This document shows, in pieces, positions 1-9,037 of a stretch of 64,000 nt of DNA. Source of the DNA: Bradysia coprophila (taxonomy: Eukaryota; Arthropoda; Insecta; Diptera; Sciaridae); the NCBI RefSeq assembly GCF_014529535.1, contig NW_023503493.1, positions 18,632,001 to 18,696,000 on the forward strand. The letters are read 5' to 3'. A model generated the notes under the pieces. The model saw only the letters and a list, made by a program, of their open reading frames with translations, did no database searches and was not told the origin of the DNA. Position 1 is the stretch's first letter; every line of letters starts with the position of its first letter. The translations under genes were made by a program, and so were the position numbers.

Positions 1-2063
1 TAACGTTGACTCGACTTTACATCCCGCCGTATGCAAAGTTTATTTTTAGTCTCGGAATGAAGTTCAATTTTGTGGATATTAGGCAAGAGAATTTTCCATG
101 GGAAGATTTGAAGATTACTTTTGAAAAGATCCTACAAGAAACGAACGAATTTGGTCAAAAAGTAACTGCGAAGCGGGAAATGCAAGAAATTTTAGAATTA
201 GAATCAGATTTTGTAATGAATTTCGATGGCAGTTCAACAGCTCAACGTTTTATTTACGAACAATTTCAAAAAACGTTGCAATTTTTGAAACAGAATAAAG
301 AAGTACTTGTTATGCCAGCAGATAAAGGGGGGAAAACAGTAATAATCGACAGAGAACAGTATTACGATAAGATGGATGAATACATGAACGCGAACATAAA
401 CGATCAGGTGTACGAGCTGAGCGACAAGGTTTCTTTCGAAAGTGCAAGAATTGAAATTGAAAGGGAATACGAATTGATTCGATTCGACTTGAATCAATTT
501 TTCAAAGAAGATGCTAAGAAAGGATATCCGAACGTTATTTTTCCGCTAACAGCGGAACCATTCATTATGGCCCGAATCTACGGTACAATCAAAGTACATA
601 AAGCCGATATGCCGATACGTCCAATCATATCTGCACCAGAGTGTATAGGAAAGAATCTGTCCGATTGGATGCTTTCGAAGCTTGCGTTAATTACGAATGA
701 GTTTACTGGAATCAACATCAAGAGTGCAAATGAATTGTTCTCGTTAATAGCTGACACTCAATTGCCGGTTGGTTACAGGTTAAACAACTGGGATTTCAAT
801 TCAATGTTTACCAACATCCCACTAGATGTTGCCTTGAGGGTAATTAAGCAGTATTATTTTCTGATTGAAGAAGAAACCCAAGTACCGGTTGATCTGTTCA
901 TTAGAGCATTGAATTTTCTCGTCGACAAGATAGCTTTTTTCACTTATAAGGGTAAGATGTACAGACAAAAGAAGGGCTTAGCAATGGGTAACCGATTGTC
1001 CCAGATCCTGGCCGAAATTATTACGAACATTGCAATGCGGGAAGCGAAGAAGAAGATAGGAGAAGACAAGTTTTCTTTATTGGTAAAATTCGTCGACGAC
1101 GTTTTCGGAGCTTTATCGAGCGAAGATGTTCCTATAGTAGAAGAAGCGCTGAATGGTATCATTGAAGGTTTATCGGTCAAAAGAGAAGATGAAGATGAAA
1201 ATAGAAGCATTTCATACTTAAGCTGTAGGATTATCAGACGAGACGACAATACAATTGGATTTACATGGTGGCAAAAGCCATATTCAGCACGTAAAATTTT
1301 GAATTTTCACTCTAACCATCCTATTTCGATAAAAAGAAATGTTGTGCAAGAATACATACATAATGCAGTCAGTATAACGACGGATGAAAATGTATTCAAA
1401 ACACTGATGAACGTTAAGAAAATCCTACGGCGAAGCAATTACCCTGAAAATTTTTATAAAGAATTTATGCTAAAATGTATAAAAAAATTAGGTCAATTTC
1501 ATGACGTTGACGCAATGGGATCACCAGACTCGATTGACATAAATGATGAATTATCCATGAGACAATTTGGGGAAGGTGAATTTCGCAAAAATACGACTGA
1601 ATCCAACAATACCCCGAAGAAACAAATGTCCAAATTTGAAGTAAAAAAGAAGAAAAGCACCAATTTCGTATCAATTCCGTTCAACAAAATTATCTACGAA
1701 AGAACCAAGAAATTAATCAATAAAAATAGAATAAACTTGACATTAGCTCCTAAAGCCGCGCTGAAAAACGGATTTTTCATTTTTTCTAATGTAAAAGATC
1801 GCAAGAATATCCATAACATTAAACATGGATATTTCACTGTTCGGTGTGTAGATTGTTCTTTTTCGAAATGTTTCCGCACTTTCAATTTGGACGTTGGTAG
1901 AACGCTAATGCACCAATTTAACCGTAAAGACTCCGAAATAATGGAACACATGAACTCAAATAGAGATCACGTTATTCCCTTTTCCTTATTTGACTTGAAA
2001 ACATTCAGAAACAATCAAGACCTTGCTATTGGTTTCGAATTGCAGCGAACTGAAGCTAAATGA
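1..2063 (+). CDS. Penelope-like retroelement reverse transcriptase ORF, 5' end beyond the window
   Basis: The reading frame is open from the window edge to a TGA at 2061-2063; the first in-frame ATG is at 57, so the true start is probably upstream. The 685-residue frame read from base 6 (residue numbers below) shows the Penelope-type order: VMPADKGGKTVI (about 102-113), IYGTIKVHK and RPIIS (191-209), motif A WDFNSMFTNIP with Asp263, motif B QKKGLAMGNRLSQILAEI (321-338), motif C KFVDDVF with Asp364/Asp365, and the SNHPISIKR thumb motif near 436. All three catalytic aspartates are present. The C-terminus (about 608-657) keeps the spacing of a GIY-YIG nuclease around CVDC but has GYF and CFR in place of the two signature motifs, so the nuclease looks decayed. 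The element would copy RNA into DNA at chromosomal targets. A second ORF follows 180 bp downstream. The family call is confident; activity is not implied. Confidence 0.9.
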   Translation, partial: TLTRLYIPPYAKFIFSLGMKFNFVDIRQENFPWEDLKITFEKILQETNEFGQKVTAKREMQEILELESDFVMNFDGSSTAQRFIYEQFQKTLQFLKQNKEVLVMPADKGGKTVIIDREQYYDKMDEYMNANINDQVYELSDKVSFESARIEIEREYELIRFDLNQFFKEDAKKGYPNVIFPLTAEPFIMARIYGTIKVHKADMPIRPIISAPECIGKNLSDWMLSKLALITNEFTGINIKSANELFSLIADTQLPVGYRLNNWDFNSMFTNIPLDVALRVIKQYYFLIEEETQVPVDLFIRALNFLVDKIAFFTYKGKMYRQKKGLAMGNRLSQILAEIITNIAMREAKKKIGEDKFSLLVKFVDDVFGALSSEDVPIVEEALNGIIEGLSVKREDEDENRSISYLSCRIIRRDDNTIGFTWWQKPYSARKILNFHSNHPISIKRNVVQEYIHNAVSITTDENVFKTLMNVKKILRRSNYPENFYKEFMLKCIKKLGQFHDVDAMGSPDSIDINDELSMRQFGEGEFRKNTTESNNTPKKQMSKFEVKKKKSTNFVSIPFNKIIYERTKKLINKNRINLTLAPKAALKNGFFIFSNVKDRKNIHNIKHGYFTVRCVDCSFSKCFRTFNLDVGRTLMHQFNRKDSEIMEHMNSNRDHVIPFSLFDLKTFRNNQDLAIGFELQRTEAK

Positions 2064-2205
2064 AATGCGAACTGAAACTAAATGAAATAAGAACTCAATG
2101 AAATGAAACGCGAACTGAAACTAAATGAAATAAGAACTCAATAAAATGAGAATAAATAGGAACTCAATAAATATGAACTCAACAAATGGGAACTCAATGA
2201 AATTT
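2041..2205 (+). repeat. Degenerate tandem repeat after the Penelope-like RT ORF
   Basis: Short variants of GAACTGAAACTAAATGAAAT and GAACTCAATGAAAT recur about eight times, beginning inside the last codons of the RT frame and filling the gap before the second ORF. The array is purine-rich on this strand and probably arose by slippage. Confidence 0.7.
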
Positions 2206-2221
2206 ATGGAGCAATTTTAAA

Positions 2222-2243
2222 ATTTTTTTATTTTAATGCTTAG
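2222..2243 (+). other. Candidate 3' splice site before the second ORF
   Basis: A T-rich tract (TTTTTTTATTTTAATGC) ends in TTAG at 2243, and the downstream frame is open immediately after it while a TAG closes it at 2241-2243. This is the expected layout of an intron acceptor followed by a coding exon. Introns are documented in some Penelope-like elements. No matching donor was identified with confidence. Confidence 0.35.
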
Positions 2244-3077
2244 GTAAACGACAAAGAGCTTGAAGATGCGACACAGAGATTGACGGTATATTTAAAGGCG
2301 TATTATTCGAAACTTTGCCGAAAAGGACTTCTGGAAAGAGGAAAGAGCGTAGGCAAATTTATGAGCGATTTTAAGGAGTTGGAAATTGAATTCGTAAAAA
2401 AAGCTGCTCAAAGAGATTCAAATATCCAAGAATTACTACAAGAAATCAAAAAGAAGAAATCCATGTCGATCGAAATTGAACTGAAGCTACTTAAGAGAGG
2501 GATGGAAGGGTTAACTAAAACCATGGAAAATGTGAAAAAAGAAGTTAAATCAATAGCGGACAGTGCATCTTTCAAGAAATGGACTAAACATACCGATGAC
2601 ATTGCGATGAAATTCAAGATATTCTATTCCGAAGAAGCCAACAACTTGTACGATCGTTTTTATAAAATGGATGGAAAATTCGAACAACTGATTAGCGGCA
2701 TCGAAAGGGACACAAATCTCATTAAGCACAACGTATCCACTCCACTCTCGAAGAAGAAACGAGAAAATTTATTAATGGAAGACTCATGGGTAGAAGAAAA
2801 TTCATGGATAGAAGATGGAAAAGAAATGAAGAAGAAAAAGACCAGTGATTCAGGATTCATCTCCAATGACTCAGGATTCATCTCAAATGATTCAGGACTA
2901 ATTTCCGATAATTCTGAGCTTATCGATCCTGGACCAAATGATGATGGTAATGACAATACCAAAAACCGAACGTACGTCATAGTAGATGCAGTCGGGGAAT
3001 TAGACGTATCTGGATTTAGCGAGATGTTAGAAAAAATGACAGGTAGAGATGAGTTGACCGAAAATTGGATGAGTTGA
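2244..3077 (+). CDS. Unrecognised coiled-coil ORF downstream of the Penelope-like RT
   Basis: The frame is open from 2244 to TGA at 3075-3077 and has no early ATG: the first possible non-ATG start is TTG at 2280 and the first in-frame ATG is at 2361. It may therefore be an exon joined by splicing at the TTAG acceptor ending at 2243. Numbered from the TTG, residues about 30-95 are rich in Lys, Glu and Leu in a heptad-like pattern, suggesting a coiled coil. Residues 155-187 are highly charged, including KKKR and KKKK stretches that could be nuclear localisation signals. Residues 190-209 are three perfectly spaced DSGFIS/DSGLIS repeats, and the tail is acidic. I recognise no homologous family. 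It could be an accessory ORF of the Penelope-like element, part of a tandem second copy, or a host exon. That it is coding is likely but not certain. Confidence 0.5.
   Translation, partial: VNDKELEDATQRLTVYLKAYYSKLCRKGLLERGKSVGKFMSDFKELEIEFVKKAAQRDSNIQELLQEIKKKKSMSIEIELKLLKRGMEGLTKTMENVKKEVKSIADSASFKKWTKHTDDIAMKFKIFYSEEANNLYDRFYKMDGKFEQLISGIERDTNLIKHNVSTPLSKKKRENLLMEDSWVEENSWIEDGKEMKKKKTSDSGFISNDSGFISNDSGLISDNSELIDPGPNDDGNDNTKNRTYVIVDAVGELDVSGFSEMLEKMTGRDELTENWMS
2847..2909 (+). repeat. Three 21-bp coding repeats, each encoding a DSG-x-x-S motif
   Basis: Three near-identical 21-bp units encode DSGFISN, DSGFISN and DSGLISD. Each matches the DSG-hydrophobic-x-S consensus recognised, when phosphorylated, by beta-TrCP/Slimb F-box proteins. 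The consensus is established; function here is inference. Confidence 0.75.
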
Positions 3078-3145
3078 ACGGAAATTGAGTGAGCCATGAA
3101 CAGAGAAGTCGAACGAAAATTGAGTGAGCCATGAACAGAGAAGTC
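3076..3145 (+). repeat. Two 35-bp direct tandem repeats
   Basis: Two copies of a 35-bp unit (3076-3110 and 3111-3145) containing TTGAGTGAGCCATGAACAGA differ at one position. The first overlaps the stop codon region of the preceding ORF. Confidence 0.9.
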
Positions 3146-4285
3146 GATTTTTTCTACGTAAAAGTCAGGGATTTATAATTTCTAAAATTTGTTAACTACC
3201 GAAAAGAATTTGTGAACCACCGAATGAGTGAATAAATGTTGGACTGTTAAATCGGAGCGTTTGAAAGAGAAAACAATCGGAGCGTTTGAAAGAGAGAACA
3301 TCAAGGACTCTGATAAGATGGATCAGGACGCTGATAGGATGGATCAGGTAGCTATTTTATTGATTACGAATTTTGAGTTCCTGTATATTGTTAATAAGAG
3401 AGTTCGTATCGTCGTGAGGAGAGTTCGGATTTCATTTGTGTGAATTTATCTCAAATTTCGTTTATTTTGAGTTTATTTGAGTTTGTTCAAAGTTAGCGTT
3501 TACTCCGTGCTGTATTGGGGATTTTTCTAAGCACTCTCAACTTCTATCACCTTCATCATCTGATGAAAAAGTATCCAAGTTTATAAAATAGTCAACAACC
3601 TGTTCAACGTTGTAAATTTATGCTGTCTTGTAAAGGAGCCGGTGGAACAACTGATGATGGACAGTCCTATACTGTCCTAGGGCCAACACCGGACTCTGAG
3701 GCCGAAACAGTACTTCCGTTTCGATAGAAGTCTCTATCAAATTCACTGTACGTGATGGTCGGTTGAGGAGGGAAGAGCTAATACTCTGTTAAGGTTTGAT
3801 TGAGTTCAGTGGTTGAGTTCAATATTTTTGTGCAAATCAGTAATTGAGTTCATTTTTGTGCAAATCTTATCGTTGTCATCGAAGTGTATCGTTGTTTGTA
3901 GAATGGAATGTGCCATTAAATCCTATGTTTTTATGTGCGGAACATACACACAACCGGCATGGAAAAGATTATTTTTTTGTACAGCATGAGGACAAAATAG
4001 ATGAAAATGAATAGAAAATCAAATTAGTCTCATTTTTATAATGAGAAAAAACTCCATAAAAATTCCAAAAAATCCATAAATTCACAAGTAAATGGAGGAT
4101 GGCACTTTTGACCTACTTTTACTGCTAATCAATTAATGAATACTTCTGCTATAAATCACAAGTGATTACTGAAATACTTTATTTTATGCGCACTATACAG
4201 TAAAATAAGTTTGTTTTAGTTTTTGTTGATGAACTCTCTGAATTGGTATCTATCTGACTAATGCATAACAAAATAAAGAATAATG
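3146..4285 (+). other. Non-coding stretch, probable 3' tail of the Penelope-like element
   Basis: No gene is supported. At 3651-3722 there are fragments reminiscent of a hammerhead ribozyme, which Penelope-like elements often carry: CTGATGA at 3651, a perfect GGACAG/CTGTCC hairpin right after it, GGCCGAAAC ending at 3708 and GTTTC at 3718-3722. No canonical stem I could be paired, so this is only a weak candidate. The rest is AT-rich unique-looking sequence. Confidence 0.3.
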
Positions 4286-4409
4286 TATATTATGCACCTG
4301 TTACCAAGATTGATATTTTGACGTGTAGGACATTATTGCCCTAGCCGAAGGCGCGGGCCATAATGCCTACACGTCAAAATAACAGTCTGGCAATAGGTGC
4401 ATATCATAT
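4286..4409. repeat. Imperfect palindrome 1 of 4
   Basis: The left arm, which includes TATGCACCTGTTACC and ATTTTGACGTGTAGG, pairs with its reverse complement ending at 4409. The arms are about 45 bp and the GC-rich loop contains CGGGCCATAATGCC, a motif also found in the palindromes upstream of both GPCR genes. Confidence 0.75.
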
Positions 4410-4492
4410 TTTATCTGTCGAGAACAGATATATCGAGATAAACAGAAACTACCTAGAGGGATAAGCTCGAGGTTATCGTTCTAGACAGATAA
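4410..4492. repeat. Imperfect palindrome 2 of 4
   Basis: TTATCTGTCGAGAAC at the left pairs with GTTCTAGACAGATAA at the right, with one mismatch in 15. It abuts palindrome 1 directly. Confidence 0.75.
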
Positions 4493-4498
4493 TAAATA

Positions 4499-4556
4499 TT
4501 ATGCACGTATGACAAAGCGGTCGAGGCTTGCCGAGACGGCTTGTCATACGTGCATA
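4499..4556. repeat. Short palindrome 3 of 4
   Basis: Arms built on ATGCACGTATGACAA pair with TTGTCATACGTGCAT around a 24-bp GC-rich loop. Confidence 0.8.
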
Positions 4557-4815
4557 TTCTTTTTTATCGCATAAGCGAAAACGAGACAACAAGATATGCG
4601 AATGACACTTTGACAATTTACAGAAGTATAATGTTTGTTTATATGTATATCCTAGGTGAATAATTTTTTCGGGGAATCACACCGCGTATGCGATAAAAAA
4701 TATATACACGAAGTACATAAGAGTTAACAAATTTACCCTAGAGAGCTAAAGGTTTCGCAAGCAAAATTATATCACTAGGAAAGGGGATGTTTGCCTACTG
4801 CGATAAAATACCTCA

Positions 4816-4905
4816 CTGATATAAGGCTGTATATAAGAGACTCGTACTAATACGTGCGCTGGCGCTCGTATACGTACACGTCTCTTATATACAGCCTTAT
4901 AGCAG
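4816..4905. repeat. Palindrome 4 of 4, outer end of the large foldback
   Basis: CTGATATAAGGCTGTATATA pairs with its near-complement ending at 4905. Its right half is also the outermost part of the left arm of the following foldback element, and one half recurs at 8308-8355. Confidence 0.8.
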
Positions 4906-5411
4906 TAATGTACTGTTTTTCGGCACGAACAAAGCTTTAAGCTTTTCGTACCTAAGTGAAATGATTTTAGTGTTGGTGAGCGAAAATTTCAGTCTTGCAC
5001 TTAAATACAAACGCCATATGACGTTTTCTATTAAGAGTGATATCGCCAAAACTTGAACCAATTTGAAAACAATGGTTCGGCGATCCAGGCAAGCTATAGC
5101 TCGTTTGAATCGTCTTTCAATTCTAAGAAATAGGGATCTTTTAGTTTTTCTGTTAGTTTCCCATTTTCGGAGTGAACACGTGAAAAGTCATAACATGTCA
5201 AGGGGTGGTGAAATAGTATGTTACATACCAAGGATCAAGGATCCGCTTCGCGTCGCTCCATCCCTGGACGTTTTCACCACCTGGGTCTAAAACACACCTT
5301 TTTGATCCGTGGTTTGTATACTATTTTTCTTCCTGGAGTACCAAAGTCACATTCCGAACAAAACATAACAACAAAACTGAACAACATACCAGTGCAAAAG
5401 CATTCCATATT

Positions 5412-5455
5412 AATGCCGAAAGTAATCCGTATGAATGCCTAAAGAAGTCCGTACC
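5412..5455. repeat. Minisatellite fragment, left of the hAT-like insertion
   Basis: Two degenerate units related to GAATGCCGAAAGCAATCCGT lie here; more units lie at 6473-6570. The hAT-like element sits between, so it inserted into the array. Confidence 0.6.
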
Positions 5456-5463
5456 GTGTGCAT

Positions 5464-6452
5464 TAGGGGGGTCCAAAAAATAAAAGTGTCGAGGAAGTTG
5501 GCGGACCCCTGGGAAAATAAACCTTTATGGCCTCCTGATAAAAATTGTATATGGGGCCGATGCGATCCGAGTTGGTTTATGGGTCGCTCAAGGACGAAAT
5601 GTGTGAAAAAACACTGAAATTTTCCATACATTTTTTCCATTACTTTGTATGAGAAATTTTTTTTAACGACAATATCAAACTTTTTTGGTCCAGACAACTT
5701 AGATTAGATGCAAAAGCAACAAAAATGCGTTGGTTCCACGTTTTGGAATTTTTATATCGTCTGGGCACACCTAACAATATCGATATAGACAAAAATCGAC
5801 ATATAATTTCCAAGTAATACAAAGTCAGGCGAGGTCACTATTTAAATTAAGTGTTAGGTGTCGTTGTAAAGGTAATGACAGTGGCTTTCTAACGAGCCCA
5901 CACACAATAAGTTTCAAGTTGGTGTCTTGACGTAACAGTCATTTGAGAATTGCCTGAGTTCACGACCCTGACATTTTTGCACCAAAATCGATTTCTATAT
6001 AGCTTCAAAAAATTGTTTTCGAAAAAATTTCTTTTTGCAATGAAAGCTTATGCCATAAGCTCTCGTTAGACATGAATATATCCGATGCACATCCCATAAA
6101 TGTTTTGGAAGAACCCAAAGACTGAGTGAACAGATTCCGAATCTATGACTGACTTGGGAGCTGCGAATGCACTTACAAATCATTAAATCGATCTCTTTGG
6201 ATTATTCTGAAGTGAAATAATCCAACTCACCTTAAGAAGTGACCTCAGCATCTGTTAGTTACGTTCAATTTTTCATTAACCCTCATTTTCGTGGTTTTTC
6301 TCATATTTCGTCATTGCGCGACCCATAAACCAACTCGGATCGCATCGGCCCCATATATATTTTTTATCAGTGGGTCATGTAGGTTCGTTTTCCCCGGGGT
6401 CCGCCAACTTTCTCGAAACTTTTATTTTCCCATACGATTCTGGACCCCCCTA
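5464..6452. mobile_element. hAT-like non-autonomous element with 8-bp target duplication
   Basis: The element starts TAGGGGGGTCC and ends with the reverse complement. It is bounded by perfect 8-bp direct repeats GTGTGCAT at 5456-5463 and 6453-6460. The inverted arms extend about 150 bp inward (5464-5610 versus 6300-6452), sharing for example GCGATCCGAGTTGGTTTATG. An 8-bp duplication is typical of hAT transposons. No transposase ORF is present. Confidence 0.8.
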
Positions 6453-6472
6453 GTGTGCATGTATTCTCACAA

Positions 6473-6570
6473 ATGTCGAAAAATAAGCAATCTGTAGGAA
6501 TGCCGAAAGACATCCGAATGAATGCCGAAAGCAGTCCGTATGAATGCTGAAAGCAATCCTTATGAATGCA
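6473..6570. repeat. Minisatellite, right of the hAT-like insertion
   Basis: About four degenerate units of a roughly 22-bp repeat (consensus core AATGCCGAAAGCAATCCG) continue the array that begins at 5412. Confidence 0.6.
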
Positions 6571-8370
6571 TTGTCACAAAACACTAAAAACATTACATTC
6601 GCGTACATACAACAACTTGACACATTTGGGAAAGAATAAAGATAGGATCGAAAATGACATAAGCGGGAATGAAAATTGAGAGAAAATAGTAGGGGAGAAT
6701 GTTGCTCTTTCGGTACTAAATTTGGTGAGTGAATGTGACGGTTTTGGTACTACAGGAAGAAAACAGTTTTTTTGTGATAGCTCAAGATAGACTTGTTTCT
6801 AAAAGTAGAAAATTTGTAGGAATATAGGCCTTTGGCAGACCTTCATAAAGAGTATAATCATCGGTATGGGCCGCCACCCGTTCTAGACTTATGACTCAAA
6901 ATATGGTCAATGTTTGGTCAGTGCTACTGGCTTGCAACAGAATTTATCCGCGGAACTGACTATAGGGTGTTGTAGCTGGACTTACCCTCTTTTATTCCAC
7001 GTATAAAAAACCCCAGATAAATTCTGTTGCAAGCCATAAAGTTAGTTGAAGTAAAATGTCGCTCCAGGAGACCCATATTTTTCAGTGTTTTCAACTTGTT
7101 TTTGGTCTTCAAACAGGCTGGAGCGATGGGAATGAAATAAACTAAATCAAAATTACATGTTCAGCTCGAAATTGTCTTGAACCGAGCGATCATTGGTCTT
7201 GAAAATGTTGTTTTCCTCCTTCTTCGTAGAAGGTGGAAAACCTCATTTCTTTTACTTCACAAAATTAACAGAAACTCAATTGTTTGCTACGAATATAGGT
7301 TTATTGTAAAGCAGAGATGCGCAGCGTTCGTTTACAGTCAATAAATGGTCACTCAAGATGTAATTTGTGCTTCACAAGAGGTCACACAATATGGAAATGT
7401 GTGTAAAATAACGTTTTTTATATGTAAACGAACGCTGCGCATCTCTGCTTTACAATAATCCTTTATTCGTAGCAAGCAATTGAGTTTCTGTTCATTTTGT
7501 GAAGTAAAAGAAATGAGGTTTTCCACATTCTACGAAGAAGGAGGAAAGCAACATTTTCAAGACCAATGATCGCGGGGTTTCAGGACAATTTCGAGCTGAA
7601 CATGTAATTTTGATTTAGTTTATTTCATTCCCATCGCTCCAGCCTGTTTGAAGACCAAAAACAAGTTGAAAACACTGAAAAATATGGGTCTCCTGGAGCG
7701 ACATTTTACTTCAACTAACTTTATGGCTTGCAACAGAATTTATCTGGGGTTTTTTATACGTGGAATAAAAGAGGGTAATTCCAGCTACAACACCCTATAG
7801 TCAGTTCCGCAGATAAATTCTGTTGCAAGCCAGTAGCACTGACCAAACATTGACCATATTTTGAGTCATAAGTCTAGAACGGGTGGCGGCCCATACCGAT
7901 GATTATACTCTTTATGAAGGTCTGCCAAAGGCCTATATTCCTACAAATTTTCTACTTTTAGAAACAAGTCTATCTTGAGCTATCACAAAAAAACTGTTTT
8001 CACCATCCCTTGACATGCTATGACTTTTCACGTGTTCACTCCGAAAATGGGAAACTAACAGAAAAACTAAAAGATCCCTATTTCTTAGAATTGAAAGACG
8101 ATTCAAACGAGCTATAGCTTGCCTGGATCGCCGAACCATTGTTTTCAAATTGGTTCAAGTTTTGGCGATATCACTCTTAATAGAAAACGTCATATGGCGT
8201 TTGTATTTAAGTGCAAGACTGAAATTTTCGCTCACCAACACTAAAATCATTTCACTTAGGTACGAAAAGCTTAAAGCTTTGTTCGTGCCGAAAAACAGTA
8301 CATTACTGCTATAAGGCTGTATATAAGAGACGTGTACGTATACGAGCGCCAGCGCCAGCTTGCCTGGATC

Positions 8371-8432
8371 GCCGAACCATTGTATTTATTTTCACCAAAA
8401 TTGGTTCAGGTTTTGGCGATATCACTCTTAAT
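8371..8432. repeat. Fragment of foldback arm abutting GPCR copy 1 duplication
   Basis: CTTGCCTGGATCGCCGAACC through GATATCACTCTTAA repeats part of the foldback arm (reverse complement of about 5034-5096). It stops exactly at a TTAA, after which the GPCR-associated duplicated unit begins. Confidence 0.75.
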
Positions 8433-8593
8433 TGAGTTCGACTATATTCTTAAATTATGTCGACTTGTAATATGCATACGACATGTATTACGACATCAAT
8501 TGACAAATTGCTACAAAATATTAGTACGTTACGCCCGAAGCCCAGATGAAATATGCAAATTAAATTGCCTATTCATGTAAAGCACTGTAGACT

Positions 8594-8714
8594 GTACGCA
8601 CGAGGTTCCAAATTTTTATTTTGACGAGTAGGACCCCTTCGGGTCGGGCCATAAAGTCCTCGGTCGGGCCATATCGTCCTCACTCGTCAAAATAAAAATT
8701 TTGAACTCGTACGT
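8594..8714. repeat. Palindrome upstream of GPCR copy 1
   Basis: Arms of about 40 bp including AATTTTTATTTTGACGAGT pair around a GC-rich loop with two CGGGCCATA motifs. The same structure lies in front of GPCR copy 2, and a related loop is at 4286-4409. Confidence 0.8.
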
Positions 8715-9037
8715 ATTTACCATTTACATTACCGTATCACGTAAAATAACATATCTTTCCAAAAACTGTTTGTTTTATTTGTATAGTTTGTATAGTTTGA
8801 CAAGAAATATTTTTTGGGAACTCAAGCATGTAAAACAAAATTTTAACAAGAGGTTAGACCATTAAAACCGATTCTGAATCTCAGTGAACCAGACAAAATA
8901 CGCTGATAAAATGTTGATTAATTAAGTGAAATAGCTTGATAACATTTTTATTCGGACTCACATTCAGTTATACTTAAGCGACAGTGGTCACATAATACAA
9001 GTACCAGAAGTTTATTTAAAACGACATTCAAACGAAA

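Larger units (their letters stand above)
4860..8345. mobile_element. Large foldback element with nested insertion in the left arm
   Basis: The right arm (7424-8345) is nearly the exact reverse complement of two left blocks, 4860-5213 and 6761-7335, with a central loop at 7336-7423. Joining the blocks gives arms of about 920 bp. The intervening 5214-6760 has no counterpart in the right arm, so it is a later insertion. Short frames such as 5063-5290 and 7933-8148 translate to the same peptide because the arms are palindromic; I do not regard them as genes. No transposase is encoded, so the element is non-autonomous. Confidence 0.85.

Noticed and set aside
5063..5290. Frames at 5063-5290 and 7933-8148 sharing an N-terminal peptide
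   Set aside because: Same reason: they are opposite arms of the 4860-8345 foldback.
8594..8714. Integron attC-like hairpin
   Set aside because: The stems are long and AT-rich with no integrase or cassette context, and the genome is animal.
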